Notes under the pieces: model-generated
Told to the model about the DNA's origin: nothing
The model's database searches: none
The model's input: the letters and a program-made list of their open reading frames with translations, nothing else
Source of the DNA: Pseudarthrobacter sp. NamB4
GTDB taxonomy: Bacteria; Actinomycetota; Actinomycetes; Actinomycetales; Micrococcaceae
DNA: 64,000 nucleotides
Assembly (NCBI RefSeq): GCF_005796185.1
Contig: NZ_VAHM01000005.1
Coordinates: 215,987-279,986 of the forward strand
Direction of reading: 5' to 3'
Shown: piece by piece, positions 1 to 6,436 of the stretch
Position numbering within the stretch: the first letter of the stretch is position 1
Layout: each line of letters opens with the position of its first letter
Translations under genes and position numbers: made by a program

Positions 1-1119
1 CTGTCCCGCCAGGAACTCTTCGACGCCATCCGCGTCCTGGAGCTGACCTCCTTCGAGGAGATCATGGCCAAGTACGGCACCGGTGCCGGCTGCGACATCT
101 GCAAGCCCACCATCGCCAACATCCTCGCCAGCCAGAACAGCGCCTACGTCCTGGATGCCGGCCGCGGCACGCTGCAGGACACCAACGACCGGGCCCTGGC
201 CAACATGCAGAAGGACGGCACCTACTCGGTGGTCCCCCGCATTGCCGGCGGCGAGATCACCCCCAAAAAGCTCGGCGTGATCGCCGCCGTGGCGGAGAAG
301 TACAACCTGTACACCAAGATCACCGGCGGCCAGCGGATCGACATGTTCGGCGCCCGGCTGGAGCAGTTGCCGGAGATCTGGAAGGAACTGGTGGATGCCG
401 GCTTTGAGTCCGGCCAGGCCTACGGCAAGAGCCTGCGTACCGTGAAGTCATGCGTCGGTTCCACCTGGTGCCGCTTCGGGGTCCAGGACTCGGTGGCCAT
501 GGCCATCCAACTGGAACTGCGCTACCGCGGCCTGCGCAGCCCCCACAAACTCAAGATGGGCGTCTCCGGCTGTGCCCGGGAATGCGCCGAGGCCCGGGGC
601 AAGGACGTTGGCGTCATCGCCACCGCTGACGGCTGGAACCTGTACGTCGGCGGCAACGGCGGCGCCACTCCGGCCCACGCCCAGCTGCTGGCCAAGGACC
701 TCGACGACGAAACCCTGATCAAGTACATCGACCGATACTTCATGTACTACATCCGCACGGCGGACCGGCTGCAGCGCACGGCACGCTGGCAGGAAGAGCT
801 CGACGGCGGCATCAAGCACGTCGAGGACGTCGTCGTGAAGGACACCCTCGGCATCGCCGAGGACCTTGAGGCAGCCATGGCGAAGCACGTGGACACCTAC
901 ATCGACGAGTGGGCCGACACCCTCAAGGACCCCGAGCGCCTGCGCCGGTTCCGCTCCTTCGTCAACGCCCCTGACCAGAAGGACGATTCCATCACCTTCG
1001 TCCCGGACGAGCGCGGCCAGATGCGCCCCGCCACACCCGAGGAGAAGGGAAAGGTCCTGATCGGTGCCTCCATCCCGGTGCGCCCCGGCACGCCGGAAAA
1101 CACTGGAATCGAGGCATAG
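1..1119 (+). CDS. nirB: Nitrite reductase [NAD(P)H] large subunit, C-terminal part (5' end outside window)
   Basis: The frame is open from base 1, so this is the last 372 residues of an approximately 850-residue protein. It catalyses six-electron reduction of nitrite to ammonium in the cytoplasm for nitrogen assimilation. Visible features are the end of the BFD-like [2Fe-2S] segment (GCDICKP near local residues 30-36), the nitrite/sulfite reductase ferredoxin-like half, and the siroheme/[4Fe-4S] cysteine pairs CVGSTWC (about 151-157) and CARECAE (about 191-195). All four cluster cysteines are present. The FAD/NAD domains lie upstream of the window. No nirD small-subunit gene follows; the next gene, 2 bp away, makes the siroheme precursor, so the operon couples apoenzyme and cofactor. 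The identification is secure; the cofactor preference between NADH and NADPH is not decided by the sequence seen. Confidence 0.95.
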   Translation: MSRQELFDAIRVLELTSFEEIMAKYGTGAGCDICKPTIANILASQNSAYVLDAGRGTLQDTNDRALANMQKDGTYSVVPRIAGGEITPKKLGVIAAVAEKYNLYTKITGGQRIDMFGARLEQLPEIWKELVDAGFESGQAYGKSLRTVKSCVGSTWCRFGVQDSVAMAIQLELRYRGLRSPHKLKMGVSGCARECAEARGKDVGVIATADGWNLYVGGNGGATPAHAQLLAKDLDDETLIKYIDRYFMYYIRTADRLQRTARWQEELDGGIKHVEDVVVKDTLGIAEDLEAAMAKHVDTYIDEWADTLKDPERLRRFRSFVNAPDQKDDSITFVPDERGQMRPATPEEKGKVLIGASIPVRPGTPENTGIEA

Positions 1120-1121
1120 GA

Positions 1122-2153
1122 ATGCAGCTCAGCATTGATCTCACCGGCCGGGAAGTACTGGTGACCGGCTCGGACCAGGCAGCGCGGCAGGCGGTGCGCC
1201 GCTACCAGGCCGCGGGTGCCGTCGTCTCCCGACTCAGCAGCCCCCAAGGCGGTCCGTTTGACGGACTGCCCGAACGCCCCTTCCTGGTGGCCGCGGTGGA
1301 CGACGGACAGCCCGGCTGGAAGAATTTCCTGGACCGGTGCCGCGCAGCCGGCATTCCCGTAGCCGCCGAACCCGCCGCCGGCGCCCCCGGCCAGGTAACC
1401 CTGGTGGGCGGCGGTCCCGGCACCAGCGAACTCCTCACCGTCGCTGCCACCAAGGCCCTCCGCGACGCCGACGTGGTCTTCTACGACCGGCTGGCGCCGT
1501 ACCAGGAGCTTCCGTCCCTGACATCGGCCAAGCTGGTGGACGTGGGCAAGAAGCCGGGCCACCACAAGGTGAGCCAGGGCGACATTGAGAAGCTTATGGT
1601 GGAAAGCGCAGTGGCCGGCAACAATGTGGTCCGGCTCAAAGGCGGGGACCCCTATGTCTTCGGCCGCGGCGGCGAGGAGGTTGCCGCCTGCGTGGCAGCC
1701 GGTGTCAAAGTCCGCGTCATCTCCGGCGTTACCAGCGCGATTTCGGTGCCGGCCGCCGCCGGCATCCCGGTCACGCACCGGGAAGTCAGCCATATGTTCA
1801 CCGTGGTCTCCGGGCACGCCCCGCTGACCGCCAAGGAGCACGAGCACCTTGCGGGCCTGGGCGGAACCATCGTGGTCCTGATGGGCATCGGCACCCTGCA
1901 CCAGCTCGCGGCAGGACTGAGCCGGGCCGGGATGCGTCCCGACATGCCCATGGCAGTGGTGGAGCGCGGGTACCGGCCCGGACAGCGCACCACCATTGCC
2001 GACCTGGGCACCATCGCCTCCGCTGCTGCGGGGTGCAGCAACCCTGCAGTCCTGGTCATAGGCGAGGTGGTTCGGGTGGCTGAGGCCAACCGCGGTCATG
2101 CCGGGGCCGCAGCCGACCTGGACCGGCTGGCGGCCTCGCTGCTGGGTTCGTGA
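1122..2153 (+). CDS. cobA: Uroporphyrinogen-III C-methyltransferase (SUMT) with short Rossmann-like N-terminal extension
   Basis: It is predicted to transfer two methyl groups from SAM to uroporphyrinogen III, giving precorrin-2 on the way to siroheme, the cofactor of the adjacent nitrite reductase. The tetrapyrrole methylase domain begins near residue 91 with VTLVGGGPG, and the family motif RLKGGDPYVFGRGGEE lies at 171-186. Residues 1-85 look like a shrunken version of the precorrin-2 dehydrogenase domain of CysG: a beta strand and glycine turn (LVTGSDQAARQAV), then about 50 residues ending IPVAAE. That is far shorter than the roughly 200 residues of a working CysG N-domain, so dehydrogenase/chelatase activity is doubtful. 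The ATG lies 2 bp after the nirB stop. The stop overlaps the upstream GTG of the next gene, which suggests one operon. Confidence 0.92.
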   Translation: MQLSIDLTGREVLVTGSDQAARQAVRRYQAAGAVVSRLSSPQGGPFDGLPERPFLVAAVDDGQPGWKNFLDRCRAAGIPVAAEPAAGAPGQVTLVGGGPGTSELLTVAATKALRDADVVFYDRLAPYQELPSLTSAKLVDVGKKPGHHKVSQGDIEKLMVESAVAGNNVVRLKGGDPYVFGRGGEEVAACVAAGVKVRVISGVTSAISVPAAAGIPVTHREVSHMFTVVSGHAPLTAKEHEHLAGLGGTIVVLMGIGTLHQLAAGLSRAGMRPDMPMAVVERGYRPGQRTTIADLGTIASAAAGCSNPAVLVIGEVVRVAEANRGHAGAAADLDRLAASLLGS

Positions 2154-2167
2154 AAGGATTGACCCCC

Positions 2168-3316
2168 ATGACTGCACTTGCCCCTGACGACGCCCCCCGG
2201 GTTGATGAAGCACCGGAGACCGCCGAATCACCCTTGGAGGGCTTCCGCATCGGCGTCACCTCCGACCGCCGCTCCAGCGACCTCATCGAGGCCCTGGAAC
2301 GGCGGGGAGCCGAGGTACTGCACGCCCCCGCACTCAAGATCGCCCCCGTGCAGGAAGACATGCGGCTGATCGAGGACACCAGGGCCATCATCGCGGCCAA
2401 GCCGGACCTGTGCATCGCCACCACCGCCTACGGCATGCGCCGCTGGTGTGAGGCCGCTGACTCCTTTGGCATCGGCGAACAGTTGCTGGAAGTCTTGGGC
2501 AGCTGCCGGATGTTCGTCCGGGGACCGAAAGCCCGCGGTGCCGTGCGCGCGGCCGGCCTTGCCGACGTCGGAATCAGCAGCGACGAAACCACTGCGACAC
2601 TGGTGGACATGCTGCTGGCCGAGGGCGTCCGGGGCAAGACAGTCGCCGTCCAGCTGCACGGCTACACCGACGTCAGGCAGCTTGAGCGCCTCCGCATGTC
2701 CGGGGCCACCGTGCTCACCGTCACCCCGTACCGCTGGGTGAAGCCCGACGGCGAGGACAGGCTCCCCCGCCTCATCGAAGCCGTGTGCAGCGGGAACCTC
2801 GACGTCCTCACCTTCACCAGCGCGCCCGCCGTCGACGCCCTCTGGAGCACCGCCCACGAGATGGGCGTCTACAAGCAGCTGATTGACACCCTGAAAACCA
2901 GCGTCACCACCGCAGTGGTGGGCCCTGTCACTGCCCAGCCCCTGCTCGACGCCGGGGTGACGCCGCTCATTCCGGAACGTTTCCGCATGGGCGCACTGAT
3001 CAGGCTGGTGTGCGAGCACCTGGCCCTGAACCACGTCCGGCGGCTGGATACCAGGTCCGGCAACATCGAGCTCCGTGGGCGCAGCCTGCGCATCGACGGC
3101 CAGCCCGTGGAACTGGCACCCGCACCGCTGCTGCTGCTCCGCGCACTCCTGGGTGCCGGCGGCGCGGTGCTCTCCCGCGAATCGCTCTCCGACCTGCTGG
3201 AACTCCGGGGTTCGGTCCACGCGCTGGACATGACCGTGAGCCGGCTGCGTTCCTCCCTTCCCGACGGGCGGCTGGTGGAGACCGTCGTGAAGCGCGGCTA
3301 CCGCATCCGGGTCTAG
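2168..3316 (+). CDS. Uroporphyrinogen-III synthase fused to OmpR-type winged-helix domain (NnaR-like regulator)
   Basis: The protein has 382 residues. The first approximately 265 have the two-lobed HemD (uroporphyrinogen-III synthase) fold signature (FRIGVTSDRR start; VLTFTSAPAVDALW and AVVGPVTAQPLLDAG in the second lobe). The last approximately 105 form a Trans_reg_C winged helix (LELRGSVHALDMTVSRLRSSL, ending VKRGYRIRV) with no receiver domain. Actinobacterial proteins of this architecture include NnaR of Streptomyces and Mycobacterium, which regulates nitrate/nitrite assimilation together with GlnR. The position after nirB and SUMT fits that role, by inference. I place the start at ATG 2168, preceded by AAAGGA with good spacing; an in-frame GTG at 2150 overlaps the cobA stop and has no visible ribosome site. 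Whether the HemD half still cyclises hydroxymethylbilane or only senses a ligand cannot be told. Confidence 0.88.
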   Translation: MTALAPDDAPRVDEAPETAESPLEGFRIGVTSDRRSSDLIEALERRGAEVLHAPALKIAPVQEDMRLIEDTRAIIAAKPDLCIATTAYGMRRWCEAADSFGIGEQLLEVLGSCRMFVRGPKARGAVRAAGLADVGISSDETTATLVDMLLAEGVRGKTVAVQLHGYTDVRQLERLRMSGATVLTVTPYRWVKPDGEDRLPRLIEAVCSGNLDVLTFTSAPAVDALWSTAHEMGVYKQLIDTLKTSVTTAVVGPVTAQPLLDAGVTPLIPERFRMGALIRLVCEHLALNHVRRLDTRSGNIELRGRSLRIDGQPVELAPAPLLLLRALLGAGGAVLSRESLSDLLELRGSVHALDMTVSRLRSSLPDGRLVETVVKRGYRIRV

Positions 3317-3391
3317 TTTGGCCTGCTCCCTGCGGGACCGGTGCCGAATGTGTCGGCCGGGGGACGGATGAGAGGCAGGTCACGGATTCTG

Positions 3392-3405
3392 TTACCGGCC
3401 GGTAA
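3392..3405. promoter_or_regulatory. Perfect 14-bp palindrome, candidate operator
   Basis: TTACCGGCCGGTAA reads the same on both strands. It lies between the NnaR-like gene and the FAD oxidoreductase, about 66 bp upstream of that gene's probable -10 box. Read from 3391 it also fits a degenerate GlnR box (GTTAC, six bases, GTAAA). It could serve the NnaR-like protein, GlnR or another dimeric regulator. Confidence 0.45.
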
Positions 3406-3470
3406 ATACTGGCGAACACAGGGCCGCTAAACAGCAACTGCGGGGAAACACACTGGAAAAAGCAGGGTCC

Positions 3471-3476
3471 TACGCT
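3471..3476 (+). promoter_or_regulatory. Putative -10 box (TACGCT) of the FAD oxidoreductase gene
   Basis: TACGCT fits the TANNNT pattern common in this window. Transcription would start near 3483 and leave a leader of about 48 nt carrying an AAAGGG ribosome site before ATG 3531. No clear -35 box is visible. Confidence 0.35.
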
Positions 3477-3530
3477 GGGTTCCATCACGAAGTTCCGGCC
3501 TTCAACGGCCGCCAGCGAAAGGGCCAGCAC

Positions 3531-4391
3531 ATGTCCGCTCCGGCACCCTCCACATCCACCGTCCCCGCCACCCGCATTGTCATCGCCGGAGCAGGTCCTG
3601 CCGCCCAGTCGCTGGTCAGGCAGCTTGACCGTGCCCGGTTCGCCGGAACCATCACCGTGCTGAGCAACCGGGACGATACTCCGGCGGAGCTGCTGGAACT
3701 GGCGCTGCTGCCGCAGGTTTCGGTCCGGTTCGGCCAGCCCGCAAGCCACATCGACGCCGTCAACCGCACCGTTGCCACCGCTGATGGCATGGAATTCGCG
3801 TACGACCAGCTGGTCATTGCCACCGGCTCGGCAGCCGTGGCCAATCCGGTGGAGGGAGCGGCCCAGTGCCTGAGCTACTCAACCATCGACGACGCTGCCC
3901 GCATCGGGGAAGCCGTCAGTGCGGTGGCCCGGGAACTGGGCCGGCGTCCGCTGGGGATCCTGGTGGGCACCGGCGCCGCAGCGGGCCAGGCTGAAGCGGT
4001 GCTGCGCGCCAGGGGCGTGCGGCCCATCCGCACCACAGCCCGGCCGGCGGCCATCGTGCCTTCACGTTCCGCCGCCAACCCCGCCGCGTCCGCGGTGATT
4101 TTTGAGGACGGCAGCAGCATGAACGGCGACCTGGTGGTCTTGGCGGAGGAGCGGGTATCCCGGGACGGCCTCGCGGCAAGCGCGGGCCTGCGGACTGCTG
4201 CCAATGGAGGGATTGTCATCAGCGACAGCTTCCGCACGTCGGTTCCGGGGATCTGGGCCATCGGCGACGCCGCAGCGTACGACGGCGTCCGGCTGGGGCT
4301 GCTGGTTGCTGCGGCTTCCGCGGCGGGCGCCTGCGCCACCCAGCTGCTGACGGCTACCTCATCTCCGGCTCCCCTGCCTGCCGCCGCCTGA
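3531..4391 (+). CDS. Small FAD/NAD(P)-dependent oxidoreductase (NirB N-domain-like)
   Basis: The product has 286 residues and resembles the pyridine nucleotide-disulfide oxidoreductase fold. The N-terminal dinucleotide-binding motif [13 protein letters not shown] lies near residues 15-27, [13 protein letters not shown] is the middle FAD strand, a second Rossmann-like turn is [17 protein letters not shown], and the C-terminal FAD motif is [15 protein letters not shown]. This is about 100 residues shorter than typical family members: the NADH domain is reduced and there is no C-terminal interface domain. It has no redox-active CxxC pair. It starts 214 bp after the NnaR-like gene and has its own probable promoter and a palindromic operator candidate. 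Proximity suggests a job in nitrite/nitrate reduction, perhaps electron supply, but the substrate is unknown. The ATG is preceded by AAAGGG. Confidence 0.75.
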   Translation: MSAPAPSTSTVPATRIVIAGAGPAAQSLVRQLDRARFAGTITVLSNRDDTPAELLELALLPQVSVRFGQPASHIDAVNRTVATADGMEFAYDQLVIATGSAAVANPVEGAAQCLSYSTIDDAARIGEAVSAVARELGRRPLGILVGTGAAAGQAEAVLRARGVRPIRTTARPAAIVPSRSAANPAASAVIFEDGSSMNGDLVVLAEERVSRDGLAASAGLRTAANGGIVISDSFRTSVPGIWAIGDAAAYDGVRLGLLVAAASAAGACATQLLTATSSPAPLPAAA

Positions 4392-4488
4392 ACGCGGGGT
4401 TGGGGCTGTCCCAGCTGTGGCAAGATGGTTCCCGAAACGTGCCGGCGCCACAAACGTCCCGGCCCACCGCCCCCTGGAGAGAACCACC

Positions 4489-5214
4489 ATGAGCAACGAA
4501 GCCGCCCCGTCCGTTCAGGCAGCAGCCACCGGCACCGGAGGTTCCGGCAGCATCGCGTCCTTCATCGACCACACCATGCTGAAGCCCGAGGCGTCGGAGG
4601 CCGACATCCTCAAGGTCTGCGCGGAAGCCGCCGAATACGGTTTCAAGTCGGTATGCGTCAATCCGATCTGGGTTAAGACGGTGAAGAAGGCGCTCAAAGG
4701 TTCAGGAGTCCTGACATGTTCCGTGGTGGGCTTCCCGCTTGGCGCCACTCCCACCGACGTCAAGACCTTTGAAGCCCGCGGCGCTGTGCTGGACGGGGCT
4801 GACGAGGTGGACATGGTAATCAACATTGCCGCCGCCAGGGCGGGAGACAAGGGCGCGCTTGTTGAGGACATCACCTCGGTGGCGGAAGCCGTCCACGGCA
4901 GCGGCGCCATCCTGAAGGTCATCATAGAGACATCGCTGCTCACGGACAGCCAAAAGGTCCTCGCCTGTGAAGCAGCCTTGGAGGCCGGTGCCGACTTCGT
5001 GAAGACTTCAACAGGATTCAACGGAGGCGGCGCTACCGCGGAGGACATCGCCCTGATGCGCAAAACGGTGGGGCCGGACCTCGGCGTCAAGGCATCCGGC
5101 GGGGTGCGTTCCCTTGCTGACGCGCAGGCTATGATTGCTGCAGGTGCAACACGTATTGGTGCCAGCTCCGGGATTGCCATTGTCAAGGGTGAGCAGGGTT
5201 CATCCTCCTACTGA
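4489..5214 (+). CDS. deoC: Deoxyribose-phosphate aldolase
   Basis: It cleaves 2-deoxyribose-5-phosphate to glyceraldehyde-3-phosphate and acetaldehyde in deoxynucleoside catabolism (class I, Schiff-base aldolase, cytoplasmic). The 241-residue protein carries the family landmarks: [10 protein letters not shown] at the start of the barrel, [10 protein letters not shown] with the catalytic Asp, [13 protein letters not shown] with the Schiff-base lysine, and VKASGGVRS with the second active-site lysine. An approximately 20-residue Ala/Gly/Ser-rich tail precedes the barrel. ATG 4489 is chosen because GGAGAG sits 8 nt upstream; the open frame extends to 4417 but without a ribosome site. It stands alone: no deoA, deoD or cdd gene is adjacent. 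Confidence 0.96.
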   Translation: MSNEAAPSVQAAATGTGGSGSIASFIDHTMLKPEASEADILKVCAEAAEYGFKSVCVNPIWVKTVKKALKGSGVLTCSVVGFPLGATPTDVKTFEARGAVLDGADEVDMVINIAAARAGDKGALVEDITSVAEAVHGSGAILKVIIETSLLTDSQKVLACEAALEAGADFVKTSTGFNGGGATAEDIALMRKTVGPDLGVKASGGVRSLADAQAMIAAGATRIGASSGIAIVKGEQGSSSY

Positions 5215-5268
5215 CAGCAACCGGACGCCGCCACAGATTGAGGCCCGCGGGGGCCGAGGAGGAACGAC

Positions 5269-5532
5269 ATGTCGAGCAAGATTACCGGGTCCAGCGAAGG
5301 CTCAACGTCCCACGATGAATTTGTCCAGACCCCCCAGAACGAGAACAAGCTCGGAACCAGCATTGTCCTCTTCGTGGTCATGATCGCGCTCTTTTTCGGG
5401 GCCATTTACTCTCTTTCCTTCCTCACCCTGGACAACCCTTGGCCGCTGGCCGTCTGCCTGGTCCTGTTCACCCTGGCTTTCTGGATTCCGCAGAGCATCC
5501 TGGGCCGCTCGGACTCCGCCGGCGAGCACTAG
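5269..5532 (+). CDS. Small two-helix membrane protein of unknown function
   Basis: It encodes 87 residues. A polar N-terminal stretch of about 28 residues is followed by two hydrophobic helices (about 30-50, TSIVLFVVMIALFFGAIYSL, and about 57-77) joined by a short LTLDNPW loop, with a polar tail ending SDSAGEH. The ATG has a strong ribosome site (GAGGAGGAA, spacing 6). It follows deoC by 54 bp and ends just before a strong hairpin, so the two may be cotranscribed. I do not recognise the family beyond a small actinobacterial membrane protein; no function can be assigned. Confidence 0.75.
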   Translation: MSSKITGSSEGSTSHDEFVQTPQNENKLGTSIVLFVVMIALFFGAIYSLSFLTLDNPWPLAVCLVLFTLAFWIPQSILGRSDSAGEH

Positions 5533-5548
5533 GACACCCCACGCCAAG

Positions 5549-5575
5549 GACCCCCTGGACCGCGTCCAGGGGGTC
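5549..5575. terminator. Hairpin between convergent genes
   Basis: A perfect 12-bp stem (GACCCCCTGGAC / GTCCAGGGGGTC) has a 3-nt loop and is followed on the plus strand by TTCTGCTG. It sits between the small membrane protein and the convergent YdjM gene and could serve both. Confidence 0.75.
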
Positions 5576-5617
5576 TTCTGCTGTCCAGGGGTTTACGCTC
5601 CGGAAACCAGGGCCTGC

Positions 5618-6430
5618 TTAGAACCAGAGGCGGACCAAGGCCTCGGCCTCGGCTGCCACCCTGGCCCACTGGCTGCGGCCGATGGACCAGGCCGCCACAG
5701 ACATTCCCACCATGGCGTAGGCGCTGACGGGGATCAGCACCAGCCACTCGCGTTTTGAACCGGCACGGCCCAGCAGCGGCAGGGACAAGGCGCCGTTGGG
5801 CCGCCAGACCTGGCGCAGCAACGGCACCCGGCGCAGCGTCCTGGGCGGTTTGACCACCAGCGGCCACAGCAGCGGCACGCCACCGGTGGTGATGAGGTCC
5901 CCCACGATATGGACCACCACGCCGGTCAGCATCGAGACAGGGAGCCAGGTCCACTGGTCCGGCGCGAACCAGGTGACCAGCCCGGCCATGGTCAGGGCGA
6001 AGATCCAGTTACTGATGAAGCCCGCTTTCGGAAACAGTTTCAGTGCCTTGGCCGCGATGTTGATCATGAACATGCACAGCAGCCCCGCTCCCACGGACAG
6101 CAATCCCCAGTCGGTCTCCAGCTGGACCTGCCCCGCCAGCGTAGCCAGCAGCACGAAGAAGGACGCACCGAGTACGGAATGGGTGCCCTGCCGGTGCCCG
6201 CCGCTGGCATTCTCAATTCCGACCGCAATCATGTTGGACAGCGGCGGCAGCGCATTCGCCACCGTGCTGTGGCGGTGGTCCCAGTCGCACACCAAGGCGC
6301 TTCCCGCCGTCGCCATCCCGCCGATCAGGATGCCTGTGGCGTCCAGCGGGTACCAGCCCAGCGTGTACGGCCCCGTTGAGGCAATAGCTACCCACGCCGC
6401 GGCCCCTGACGCGGCGTGGTGTCCTCCCAT
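5618..6430 (-). CDS. YdjM-family membrane-bound metal-dependent hydrolase (DUF457-like)
   Basis: The polytopic membrane protein of about 270 residues has histidine/aspartate motifs of the YdjM/LexA-binding inner-membrane family: GGHHAASG at the N-terminus, CDWDHRHS near 50, GGHRQGTHS near 80, and VVHIVGDLITTGG near 170. Those residues would bind metal near the membrane face. Six or so hydrophobic helices separate them. The substrate is unknown. In Escherichia coli ydjM is a LexA-controlled gene; here the gene begins 6 nt after the mfd stop, so it is translationally coupled to a DNA-repair gene. The ATG at 6430 is preferred over a TTG at 6433; AGGAG lies only 3 nt before the ATG and overlaps the end of mfd. 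Confidence 0.8.
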   Translation of the reverse strand: MGGHHAASGAAAWVAIASTGPYTLGWYPLDATGILIGGMATAGSALVCDWDHRHSTVANALPPLSNMIAVGIENASGGHRQGTHSVLGASFFVLLATLAGQVQLETDWGLLSVGAGLLCMFMINIAAKALKLFPKAGFISNWIFALTMAGLVTWFAPDQWTWLPVSMLTGVVVHIVGDLITTGGVPLLWPLVVKPPRTLRRVPLLRQVWRPNGALSLPLLGRAGSKREWLVLIPVSAYAMVGMSVAAWSIGRSQWARVAAEAEALVRLWF

Positions 6431-6436
6431 CAACTC

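Noticed and set aside
897..2231. 444-codon minus-strand frame opposite nirB and cobA
   Set aside because: Covers conserved genes on the other strand and shows no protein motif.
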